DNA from: Clostridium_AM sp964554365
GTDB lineage: Bacteria > Bacillota > Clostridia > Clostridiales > Clostridiaceae
Reading direction: 5' to 3'
Assembly: GCA_964554365.1 (NCBI GenBank)
Contig: CAZKOJ010000035.1
Coordinates: 1-30,397, forward strand
Length of the DNA stretch: 30,397 nt
A program made the position numbers and the translations under genes. The notes under the pieces were generated by a model, which was given only the letters and a program-made list of their open reading frames with translations, was not told the DNA's origin and ran no database searches. Shown here in pieces: positions 14,812 to 22,795 of this stretch; position 1 is the first letter of the stretch, and the number at the start of each line of letters is the position of its first letter.

Positions 14812-16638
14812 TTAATTGGCCACTTCAAACTGACTGTAATAAAGTGAAGCATAGAAACCATTTTGTGCTAGAAGACTCTCATGGTTTCCTCTCTCTACAA
14901 TATCTCCATCTTTAACAACCAAAATCATATCTGCATTTTGGATAGTTGACAATCTGTGAGCAATGACAAAACTTGTTTTATCCTTCATAAGCCTTGATAA
15001 GGCTTTTTGAATTTCTACTTCTGTTCTTGTATCTACACTTGAAGTAGCCTCATCTAATATCATAATTGTTGGATTAGTCAGCATAGCACGAGCAATAGTT
15101 AAAAGCTGCATTTGTCCTTGAGAAACATTAGATGTCTCACTAGAGATTACAGTATCATATCCTTCTGGGAGTGTACGAATAAAATGGTCACAGCAGGCTG
15201 CTTTTGCAGCAGCTATAATTTCTTCTCGTGTAGCATCCATCTTACCATAAGCAATATTTTCAGCTATTGTACCTTGAAACAGCCATGTATCTTGAAGTAC
15301 CATACCAATTTGTCTACGCAATGTGCTTCTAGAAATTTCAGTAATGTTAACCCCATCAATTGATATAGATCCTCCATTCAATTCATAAAAACGCATAATC
15401 AAGTTAATTAATGTAGTTTTTCCTCCACCTGTTGGGCCAACAATAGCTACTATTTCGTTAGGTTTTACTTCCAAATTTAGACTCTTTATTAAAGTTCTAT
15501 CTTGTGTGTAACCAAACTTTACATTCTTAAAAGTCACTCTACCATTAGATTTTGGGAATGTACTAGCCGTATTATCTATAGTTTCTTCCTCTTCATCTAA
15601 TAGTTCAAAAACTCTCTCAGCTCCAGCAATAGCAGATTGTAGAGACATAATAACATAAGAAGCTTGAGTAATAGGCTCAGAAACTTGATTTACATATTGT
15701 AAAAATGCCTGAATTCCACCTAAGGAAATCTGTCCACTAAGTGTCATTATTCCTCCTACAATAGCTGTAGCAACAAAACCTAATTGATTTAATAGCCTTA
15801 TAGTTGGATATATAGCAAAATCAATGAATTGTGCTTTTCTATTTGCTTCAAACTGCTTTTTGTTAAGCTGAGAAACCTCTTCAATTATATCAGATTGTTG
15901 ATTAAATACCTTTATAATACGATTGCCAGAATACACTTCTTCAATTTTTCCACTCAAATCACCCATGGCAGCAAAATTATCTGCATAATAACGTTGACTC
16001 AATTTTGATACAAAATTTGTTGCAATAGCGCTGATTCCAATGAATATAAAAGTTAAAAAAAATAACTTTGGATTTAAGATAACCATAGCAATAATGGTAA
16101 GTACAATTGTAAAGCAAGAAGATATGAACTGCATAAATCCAACTTGCATTACTAAGGATACTTTTTCAAGGTCAGTTGTTACTCTACTCATAACATCCCC
16201 TGTTTTATGTGAATCAAAGTATTTCAGCGGAAGCTTATTTATTTTTTCGCTAATGTCTTTACGTAGTGATAGAATTAAATTTTCACCAATGCTAGATACT
16301 ATATATTGCTGAATATAAGAAAGCAGACTACTAACAATAGATGTTAGTACTAACATCAAAACTGGCATAGCTAGTGCATGTATCACCATTGATATAACAT
16401 TTACAGAGCCATCAAAGCTACGAATTGCATTTAGTAGATTATTAATAGCTGCTCCAACCATAAGTGGCATAATTGCATAAGATGCACTGCTTATTAATGC
16501 AGATATACCTACAATTATTAACTTTTTATTTTGCGTTTTTAATCGTCTCATTAGTCTCTTAATAGTCTTTTTTGTATTTTGAGGAATATCCTCACTAAAC
16601 ACTATTGTATCTTTCTTTTTATTTTTATCCTTCTTCAC
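14812..16638 (-). CDS. heterodimeric ABC exporter, subunit with consensus ATPase site
   Basis: 608 residues: six-segment transmembrane domain (about 35-330), then an ATPase domain. Walker A is GPTGGGKT (about 404), the signature is VSQGQ, a common variant in this subgroup, Walker B MILDEATSSVD with the catalytic Glu, and the H-loop His in VIAHRLST. The N-terminus is long and charged (MKKDKNKKKDTIVF). It begins 4 bases after the stop of the partner gene, so the two form one operon and almost certainly one heterodimer of the BmrCD / TM287-288 / LmrCD type, which exports drugs or lipophilic compounds. No clear terminator was found after it. Confidence 0.92.
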   Translation of the reverse strand: MKKDKNKKKDTIVFSEDIPQNTKKTIKRLMRRLKTQNKKLIIVGISALISSASYAIMPLMVGAAINNLLNAIRSFDGSVNVISMVIHALAMPVLMLVLTSIVSSLLSYIQQYIVSSIGENLILSLRKDISEKINKLPLKYFDSHKTGDVMSRVTTDLEKVSLVMQVGFMQFISSCFTIVLTIIAMVILNPKLFFLTFIFIGISAIATNFVSKLSQRYYADNFAAMGDLSGKIEEVYSGNRIIKVFNQQSDIIEEVSQLNKKQFEANRKAQFIDFAIYPTIRLLNQLGFVATAIVGGIMTLSGQISLGGIQAFLQYVNQVSEPITQASYVIMSLQSAIAGAERVFELLDEEEETIDNTASTFPKSNGRVTFKNVKFGYTQDRTLIKSLNLEVKPNEIVAIVGPTGGGKTTLINLIMRFYELNGGSISIDGVNITEISRSTLRRQIGMVLQDTWLFQGTIAENIAYGKMDATREEIIAAAKAACCDHFIRTLPEGYDTVISSETSNVSQGQMQLLTIARAMLTNPTIMILDEATSSVDTRTEVEIQKALSRLMKDKTSFVIAHRLSTIQNADMILVVKDGDIVERGNHESLLAQNGFYASLYYSQFEVAN

Positions 16639-16642
16639 AAAA

Positions 16643-18370
16643 TCAAGCCTCCTTTATATTCATCTGACTTTTAGCAATTGCTTGATATACAAAACAGTTT
16701 TTCATTAGGTAATTATGTTTTCCAATACCAACTAGTTTTCCTTCGTCTAACACAATGATTTGCTCTGCATCCATAATTGTACTTACTATCTGAGCAATTA
16801 TTATCTTGGTTGCATCTGTCATATTTTCTTTAAGTGATTTACGAAGTGCTGAATCTGTTTTTAAATCCAAAGCAGAAAAGCTATCATCGAAAATATAAAC
16901 TGGCACCTTCCTTATAAGGGCCCTTGCAATAGACAAACGTTGTTTCTGTCCACCTGAGAAATTAGATCCACCTTGAGAAACTTCAGATTCTAATCCCATA
17001 GGTAATTTATCTACAAAAGAATCTGCTTGAGAAATGCTTAATGCTCTTTTCACATCTTCCTTAGTTGCATCTTTATACCCCATTCTTAGGTTATCTTCAA
17101 TTGTCCCACTAAATAAGAAAGCTTTCTGAGGAACATAACCAATTGTATCCCTTAATTCCTTTTGTGAAAGGCATCTTATATCCACACCATTTATACGAAT
17201 TTCTCCTTGCTCTATGTCATGTAATCTTAGAATAAGATTAGCAATAGTGCTCTTACCAGAGCCTGTACTTCCAATAATGGCTGTTGTCTGACCTTCATTA
17301 CATGAGAATGATAGGTTTCTTATAACTGGCTCCTCTGCTCCATGATAAAAGAAGGATACATTTTCAAATTCAACAACTGCAGGATTATCCTTTATATCTT
17401 CTTTTTCTATGTTTAAATCCTGAATCTCTGGATTAATTTCTAAAACTTCCTCTATACGATCAAGACATGATTTCATTTTAGGAAGAGTAACACTTGTTGT
17501 TGTAGCCAATATTAGATAGCTCAATGTAATAATAGAGTATTCAGTAACTGCAGTTATTTGCCCAATTTCCATTGTTCCATTCATAGAAAACACTCCACCT
17601 ATCCAAACTATAAAGGCCATAGACAAGCCAATTATAAGCCATATTATAGGATTTAATACAGCAAATAGCTTATTTAGCTTTATCATATCTGTAGCATACC
17701 CCTTAAAAGCTTTACCAGCTCTACCTTCCTCATATTTTTCATTTCCAAAAGCACGGATAACACGGATTCCAGTAATGGATTCCCTTATTACCTGATTAAT
17801 ATGGTCTAATTTAGTCTGAACCCTTTTAGAAATATAAGTTGATTTCTTAAGTACTAATCCAGCAAAAACCATAAATATTATCACAGATAAAATAAGTATT
17901 AAAGCTAGAGTAAAACTAGTACATGCTGTCATAGCAATAGATGTACCAATAATAAGTGGAGCTGGAACTATAAGCTGCAAGACCAACCCAAAAGTCTGTT
18001 GTAAATTAGAAATATCTGAAGTTGTACGTGTAATCATAGAAGAAACACCAATAGTGTCAAATTCATGAATAGATAGTTCCTGACTCTTACAAAAAATTTT
18101 ATCTCTCATGTAATAGCCAAAAACTGCAGCCAAGTCAGCAGAATAGTAACTTCCTAAGACAGCTGCTACTGTTGTTATTAAAAGAACTAATATCATTTGA
18201 ACCCCTATACGAAGAATCTCATTCATATCACCTTTCAAAATTCCATTATCTACAATTCCTGCTATTAGAAATGGAATGAGTAATGTTCCTATTACTTGTC
18301 CTAAAAGCATAATTAATGTTATTCCTACTTTTCCTTTTCTTTCTTTTAGGAATACTTTTAAATACTTCAT
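16643..18370 (-). CDS. heterodimeric ABC exporter, subunit with degenerate catalytic residues
   Basis: 575 residues: six-segment transmembrane domain, then an ATPase domain with Walker A GSTGSGKST (about 368), signature FSGGQKQRLSIARAL, and Walker B VYIFDDSFSALD. Here the catalytic Glu is replaced by Asp and the H-loop His by Gln (IIAQIVST). In family terms this subunit contributes the non-hydrolysing, degenerate site of an asymmetric exporter, while the canonical signature of this chain completes the active site of its partner. It is the first gene of the operon, divergent from the MerR gene, with a MerR-type promoter right upstream. ACGGAGG precedes the ATG. Confidence 0.93.
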   Translation of the reverse strand: MKYLKVFLKERKGKVGITLIMLLGQVIGTLLIPFLIAGIVDNGILKGDMNEILRIGVQMILVLLITTVAAVLGSYYSADLAAVFGYYMRDKIFCKSQELSIHEFDTIGVSSMITRTTSDISNLQQTFGLVLQLIVPAPLIIGTSIAMTACTSFTLALILILSVIIFMVFAGLVLKKSTYISKRVQTKLDHINQVIRESITGIRVIRAFGNEKYEEGRAGKAFKGYATDMIKLNKLFAVLNPIIWLIIGLSMAFIVWIGGVFSMNGTMEIGQITAVTEYSIITLSYLILATTTSVTLPKMKSCLDRIEEVLEINPEIQDLNIEKEDIKDNPAVVEFENVSFFYHGAEEPVIRNLSFSCNEGQTTAIIGSTGSGKSTIANLILRLHDIEQGEIRINGVDIRCLSQKELRDTIGYVPQKAFLFSGTIEDNLRMGYKDATKEDVKRALSISQADSFVDKLPMGLESEVSQGGSNFSGGQKQRLSIARALIRKVPVYIFDDSFSALDLKTDSALRKSLKENMTDATKIIIAQIVSTIMDAEQIIVLDEGKLVGIGKHNYLMKNCFVYQAIAKSQMNIKEA

Positions 18371-18420
18371 AGTTTACCTCCGTTATGTAAGTAATTTTGA
18401 AAAAATTTATTTTCAGTGGT

Positions 18421-18451
18421 ATTATAAAGCTTAAAGTAACTTTAATGTCAA
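18421..18451 (-). promoter_or_regulatory. MerR-type promoter and operator of the ABC exporter
   Basis: On the minus strand, a perfect -35 TTGACA (18446-18451) and a perfect -10 TATAAT (18421-18426) are separated by 19 bases, too long for normal initiation. That spacer contains the perfect palindrome TTAAAGTAACTTTAA (18431-18445). This is the hallmark of MerR-family activation, in which the regulator untwists the over-long spacer. It lies 50 bases before the exporter gene and 28 bases before the divergent MerR gene. Confidence 0.93.
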
Positions 18452-18478
18452 TAGTTTATTTAAAGTTTGGAGGTTATT

Positions 18479-19279
18479 ATGAAAGATAAATCTTATATGC
18501 CAATAAAAGAATTTTCCCGTCTCACTGGTATTAAGCGTGAAAACCTAAGATATTATGATCAAATTGGGCTGTTCTCTCCAGAATTTCGTGGTGAAAATGG
18601 TTATCGTTATTATACTAGAAGTCAGCTTACTACAGCATATTTAATCATTTCTCTTAGAGAGATTGGCATTAGTATAGACGAAATCAAGAAATATATAGAT
18701 ATACGTACTCCCGAGCAGATGTTTTCTTTGTTTAGCGCACAAAAAAAACATATTTTGACGGAAATAAAAAAACTTAAACGTATTCTAGAAATCATGCAAT
18801 TATATGTGGATATGGCAGAAGATGCTATTAAATATGAGGAAACCAGCATAAATATTGAATATAAAAAGAAAGAGCCTATTTTTTTAGGCCCTATACTTTC
18901 TAATAATCCTCTAGATGATTCTACTATTTCATTTTATAATTTCGCTGCTGAAAATGGAATTGATGTAGGTTATCCCCTTGGTGCTATTATTAATACAGAA
19001 AGCATTGAGTCTGAAGAGCCTTTATTGGTAATGCACTACTATTTTAAAGTGGGAAATGATCAAAATTCATATAAGCCAGAAGGTAAGTATGCAGTGTTCT
19101 ATGGTAGATGTGCTTATGGAGAATCCGATGATCTTTATGAAAAGTTATTTACATTTATTAAAGAAAATAATCTACGTATTTGTAGTAATGCCTATGAGGA
19201 ATATCCTCTAAATGAACTTACTACTAAAGATGAAAAACAATACTGTGTAAAGATAGAAGTTATGGTAGAAGATATTTGA
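18479..19279 (+). CDS. MerR-family multidrug-type regulator with C-terminal ligand domain
   Basis: 266 residues from the ATG at 18479. An upstream in-frame TTG at 18467 was rejected because the ribosome site GGAGG (18469-18473) lies inside that extension. The N-terminal winged helix is clear: MPIKEFSRLTGIKRENLRYY, then DQIGLFSPEFRGENGYRYY. A coiled dimerisation helix follows (about 85-120). The C-terminal 140 residues (about 125-266) look like a BmrR/GyrI-type small-molecule-binding domain, with GAIINTESI and a final VKIEVMVEDI strand. It probably binds the palindrome in the divergent promoter and switches on the ABC exporter when a ligand is bound. Confidence 0.9.
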   Translation: MKDKSYMPIKEFSRLTGIKRENLRYYDQIGLFSPEFRGENGYRYYTRSQLTTAYLIISLREIGISIDEIKKYIDIRTPEQMFSLFSAQKKHILTEIKKLKRILEIMQLYVDMAEDAIKYEETSINIEYKKKEPIFLGPILSNNPLDDSTISFYNFAAENGIDVGYPLGAIINTESIESEEPLLVMHYYFKVGNDQNSYKPEGKYAVFYGRCAYGESDDLYEKLFTFIKENNLRICSNAYEEYPLNELTTKDEKQYCVKIEVMVEDI

Positions 19280-19299
19280 TATTCTCCTAATTTCTCTAA

Positions 19300-19431
19300 A
19301 CTATAGATGCAAATAAAACACATTGGCGAAAAATATCATCTTTAGTTAATCATATTTATGATGTTATAAAAGAATTCGCCCCCATTGATCAAATAAATAT
19401 ACCAGATTTAAAAATAGTCCTAACCAAGTAA
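19300..19431 (+). pseudogene. short coding remnant of unknown origin
   Basis: After a stop at 19297, the plus strand reads about 43 codons, including DANKTHWRKISSLVNHIYDV and ending DLKIVLTK with TAA at 19429-19431. There is no start codon at its beginning. The composition is that of a real protein end and not of random AT-rich DNA, but the family was not recognised. Confidence 0.3.
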
Positions 19432-19445
19432 TTTCAATGGTTAGG
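19419..19445 (+). terminator. stem-loop after the MerR gene
   Basis: CCTAACCA (19419-19426) pairs perfectly with TGGTTAGG (19438-19445). It overlaps the stop of the short remnant. There is no strong T-run, so it is a weak candidate. Confidence 0.35.
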
Positions 19446-19472
19446 GCTAAAAGCCTCACTTATTTATGTTAT

Positions 19473-19537
19473 GGTTCACCCTAAATAATTCTAAGCTTAT
19501 ACATAGTAAAAACCCTCGACATAACCGTCGAGGGTTT
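19473..19537. repeat. dispersed repeat with terminator hairpin, copy 1
   Basis: Starting at GGTTCACCCTAAATAAT, the first 48 bases match 29768-29815 at 43 of 48 positions by eye. Both copies then form a strong hairpin with a C/G-rich stem ending in GGGTTT. Confidence 0.75.
19510..19537. terminator. bidirectional terminator between MerR and VanZ genes
   Basis: AAACCCTCGAC (19510-19520) pairs perfectly with GTCGAGGGTTT (19527-19537) around a six-base loop. T-runs flank it on both strands (TTT then CATT on plus, TTTTT then ACTA on minus), which suits two convergent transcripts. Confidence 0.85.
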
Positions 19538-19630
19538 CATTGGTGGAGGCAAAACATGTAGGACAAAATCCACTACTTGTTAATATTGTGGAGTTCGTTG
19601 TGAACACTGGTTTATATTCTAACCCCTTTG

Positions 19631-20152
19631 CTAATTATAAACTCGTACAAGAGTCGCAAAAATAACGACTAAGATTCCTGTTACTCCTCCTAATATACCT
19701 ATTATTCTTGTTACGTTCTTGCTAGAAAATAATATTTTGATCAGCCTATAAATAATAATTCCCAGAAATCCACCTAGTGTATTTAAGAAAATATCATTTA
19801 CATCTAAAGCTCCTATCCTAAAAATATATTGACATATTTCTACAATTACGCTTAAGCTAAAGGATAGCATCAGGGTCTTTTTCCAATCTTCCTTTACAAT
19901 TATATTATACAGTATGGAAATCGGTACAAATAATAGCATATTCCAAATAATCGATGTTCTATTCCCAATAGCTGATAAGTTTGAATTCCAAATATCTTTA
20001 AATAAAATAAGGTTCATCCCTCGGTAATCCGGATGATTACCTGTAATTAATTGCAATGGATTATCTAAATACTTGAATATCAAAATATCAAGCAAAACAA
20101 ATAAATATACCACCACAATAAAACCATATATCACTTTCCATTTTTTCGTCAT
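19631..20152 (-). CDS. VanZ-family membrane protein
   Basis: 173 residues with about four or five membrane segments (about 8-27, 70-85, 92-112, 118-140, 150-170). The VanZ family motifs are seen: NLILFKDIWNS, the WNMLLFVPISILYN segment, SLSVIVEICQYIF, and DVNDIFLNTLGGFLGIIIY. VanZ of glycopeptide-resistance elements confers low-level teicoplanin resistance; VanZ-like proteins are common in Firmicutes, often with unknown role. AAAGGAGG precedes the ATG. It lies downstream of a two-component system on the same strand, which fits envelope-stress control. Confidence 0.88.
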   Translation of the reverse strand: MTKKWKVIYGFIVVVYLFVLLDILIFKYLDNPLQLITGNHPDYRGMNLILFKDIWNSNLSAIGNRTSIIWNMLLFVPISILYNIIVKEDWKKTLMLSFSLSVIVEICQYIFRIGALDVNDIFLNTLGGFLGIIIYRLIKILFSSKNVTRIIGILGGVTGILVVIFATLVRVYN

Positions 20153-20154
20153 CT

Positions 20155-20289
20155 CTAAACCTCCTTTGTATTAATAGCAACAATGGTATACCCTATGGTT
20201 AAATTACCAAAGGAGAATAAAGCAATCATCTTGAAACTACTTTTTAATGCTTTAAATTCTTTTGTTACTTTATCAATCCTTAATCCCAT
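20155..20289 (-). CDS. small ORF upstream of the VanZ gene (uncertain)
   Basis: 44 codons starting MGLRIDKVTKEFKALKSSFK and ending VAINTKEV; the stop lies 3 bases before the VanZ start, so the VanZ ribosome site is inside it. The first 16 residues resemble the opening strand of an ABC-transporter ATPase (L.I..VTKEFK), the rest does not. It is either a remnant of a deleted ABC gene or a leader ORF coupled to VanZ. There is no strong ribosome site before its ATG. Confidence 0.3.
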   Translation of the reverse strand: MGLRIDKVTKEFKALKSSFKMIALFSFGNLTIGYTIVAINTKEV

Positions 20290-20383
20290 TTTGAGCTATC
20301 CTAAAAAAACCTTTGCCCTATCATTAGTTTATCAATGCTTGGACAAAAGTTTATTCACACTTTATATAGATTTTATAAAGATT

Positions 20384-21928
20384 TTATAAAGATTTGGGTA
20401 TGGGAAGTACCATATTGATTTTTATAGTATTCCCTTCACATTCAGCCCATAACTTCCCATTATGGAGCTCTACAAGCTTTTTAGCAATTGCAAGACCTAA
20501 TCCAGACCCCTCATTCTCTGAGCTTCTAGATTTATCAAGCCTATACATTTTTTCAAAAATCAAATCCAACTCTTCTTTTTTTATATGTTCGCCGATATTT
20601 TCAAAGGAGATTAATACCTCCTTGCTATTTCCCCTTATATAGACTTTAAAGCTGGTATTCGGGAAACTGTATTTTTGGGCATTTTTTACAATATTTTCTA
20701 TTATTCTAACCATTTTTTCCATATCAATCTCGCAATATATCTCATTTGATTCACTTTCAAATTCAATATTTATATTCTTTTCCTTAAAGAATAACGTCTC
20801 TTCCCCAAGAATCTGATTTACTAATATTGCTATGTTAAATTCCACCTTTTCTAAAGAAACATAATCATTTGTAATTTTAGTATATTCAAAAAGCTCCGCA
20901 ATCAACTTTTTTAAAGCTATGGATTTTCCATAGGCTACATCTACATACTCACTTCTTTTTTCATAACTTTGAATCTTTCCATTCTTTAGCAGCTCTAAGT
21001 AGCCTACTATGGAGGTCAATGGTGTCTTTAAATCATGTGAAACAGAAACTATAAGATCATTTTTCTCCTTCTCAATTTGCTTCTCTCTTTCATAATTATC
21101 CTTCAGTCTTTTAGACATTATATTTATACTATTTGCAAGCTCTGAAAACTCATCATTACCGTTAATATCTAGGTAATCTACATATTGAATTTCTGATATT
21201 CTTCTTAGTTTTACGGCCATATAATTTAAATACTCCACCCATTTATTCACAGCGGATAAGATAATTAGAATAAAGGTTACCATTACTACAACAATAAAAC
21301 CTAATGAAATGGTATTATATATTCTGACAAATACTTTGGGATTAATGTTACTATGGTGCAATAAATAGCTCTCTATAAACTTGCTCATAGTGTTAAGAAG
21401 CAACATGCTTGCAATAAAAGCTATACCTATTATACAAATAAGTCTTGAGCCTGTTTTACTTATAAGTAATGCTCTATTTCTTATAATCTTAATTAAGGTA
21501 TAAATTAAAATTATAGTAATTATAACAAATGCTAACAATAAAACTATAGTATACCTATTGACTCCTACTAAATTATAATTTATATAAACCGATCCTTCTA
21601 AATATATATTACCTAAAAATACAATAATTGCACTTAATAAAAAAGGGATTCCCACTAAAAAAAACAACCTAATATCAATTTTTTTTACTTGAAGATGAAT
21701 TTTTTTTATTCCACAAAACTTAAAATATAAATAGACTATGATTGCTAAAATCCAAATTGGTATCAATAGCACTTTAAGGTTTAAAAGTTTTACAGGGTTT
21801 AACTCACAGCTTCCAAACAAGCTTTCATATGTATCTATAATTACAATTATTAAATTACTTATTGAAAAAAAAATCAATTGAAGCATCAATAATTTTAGCA
21901 AGCTATTGAATATTGTATTGCTATTCAT
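20384..21928 (-). CDS. membrane sensor histidine kinase
   Basis: 514 residues. The N-terminal 240 hold about six membrane segments, then a HAMP-like linker (LRRISEIQYVDYLDINGNDE, FSELANSINIMSKRL). The dimerisation helix has the phosphorylated His in VSVSHDLKTPLTSIVGYLEL (about residue 298). The ATPase domain has N box ENIVKNAQKYSF, then the G box GSGLGLAIAKKLVELHNG. It resembles clostridial VanS-like intramembrane-sensing kinases. The start overlaps the regulator stop by 4 bases, so the pair is translationally coupled. The signal is unknown; the VanZ neighbour suggests a cell-envelope cue. Confidence 0.93.
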   Translation of the reverse strand: MNSNTIFNSLLKLLMLQLIFFSISNLIIVIIDTYESLFGSCELNPVKLLNLKVLLIPIWILAIIVYLYFKFCGIKKIHLQVKKIDIRLFFLVGIPFLLSAIIVFLGNIYLEGSVYINYNLVGVNRYTIVLLLAFVIITIILIYTLIKIIRNRALLISKTGSRLICIIGIAFIASMLLLNTMSKFIESYLLHHSNINPKVFVRIYNTISLGFIVVVMVTFILIILSAVNKWVEYLNYMAVKLRRISEIQYVDYLDINGNDEFSELANSINIMSKRLKDNYEREKQIEKEKNDLIVSVSHDLKTPLTSIVGYLELLKNGKIQSYEKRSEYVDVAYGKSIALKKLIAELFEYTKITNDYVSLEKVEFNIAILVNQILGEETLFFKEKNINIEFESESNEIYCEIDMEKMVRIIENIVKNAQKYSFPNTSFKVYIRGNSKEVLISFENIGEHIKKEELDLIFEKMYRLDKSRSSENEGSGLGLAIAKKLVELHNGKLWAECEGNTIKINMVLPIPKSL

Positions 21929-22608
21929 ATCTTATACCCAACTCCCCAAACAGTTTTTATATACTGAGGAGACTTTGTATCAATTTCTATTTTTTGTCTC
22001 AAATTTGTTATATGCACTACTACAGAGGTATCTGATACTGCAAAATTCTCCTTCCACACAGTTTCATAAAGTTTTCCCACTGAAAAGACTATTCCTTTAT
22101 TTCTAGCCAAACACTCTAAAATATCAAATTCCTTTGGAGTCAGTTTAACATTCTCACCCCTTACATTAACCTCATGAGTGTTCATGTTAATAACTAAATC
22201 CTCTATTTCAATTATATTTTTACTAGTTGTTATACTATTAAACTTCTTATATCTTCTTAACTGAGCCTTCACCCTAGCTAAAAGTTCCATAGAGCCAAAT
22301 GGTTTTGAAATATAATCATCTGCTCCAACGGTTAACCCCTGTATTTTATCAAGTTCTTCACCTTTAGCAGATAAGAATATTATTGGCATTGTAAATTTTT
22401 CTCTGATTTTTATGCAAGTAGACACTCCATCTAGCTTTGGCATCATTATGTCTAGTACTATCAAATCATAACTATAATCTTCTATTAGTTTTAATGCTTC
22501 TTCCCCATTAGAAGCGTTATCCACCTCATAACCTTCACCTTTTAAGTAAACTTCAATTAAATTTTTTATTGTTATATCATCATCAACTACTAATATTTTT
22601 TCTTTCAT
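21925..22608 (-). CDS. OmpR/PhoB-family response regulator
   Basis: 227 residues. Receiver: VVDDD acidic pocket (D9/D10/D11), phosphorylated D53 in LIVLDIMMPKLDG, T/S position in PIIFLSAK, K102 in ISKPF. Winged-helix domain from about 130: VKLTPKEFDILECLARNKG, DTSVVVHITNLRQKIE, and a typical end IKTVWGVGYKI. It overlaps the kinase gene by 4 bases. All residues needed for phosphorylation are present, unlike the fragments at 2547 and 10824. Likely targets are this operon and the divergent or downstream envelope genes. Confidence 0.95.
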   Translation of the reverse strand: MKEKILVVDDDITIKNLIEVYLKGEGYEVDNASNGEEALKLIEDYSYDLIVLDIMMPKLDGVSTCIKIREKFTMPIIFLSAKGEELDKIQGLTVGADDYISKPFGSMELLARVKAQLRRYKKFNSITTSKNIIEIEDLVINMNTHEVNVRGENVKLTPKEFDILECLARNKGIVFSVGKLYETVWKENFAVSDTSVVVHITNLRQKIEIDTKSPQYIKTVWGVGYKI

Positions 22609-22795
22609 AATTCTAATTCCCCCTAGTATCTACAAAATGCATTTGAAACCCTTAGTATAGATTATCAAATTAAATCATCAATTTTACTTCCATTTTATCA
22701 CAAACTGGCTATCTCAAGATAATTAAAAAATCACCTTAAAACAGCCTGCTTTTTAGAAAATTAGCAAATTAACCTTTCTTAAACATATTAAATAT

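Noticed and set aside
19541..19560. TGGTGGAGGC as the 3' end of a tmRNA or tRNA on the minus strand
   Set aside because: The reverse complement gives GCCTCCACCA, like a tmRNA end, but no T-arm (TTCGA) or acceptor partner lies next to it, so it is not an RNA gene.
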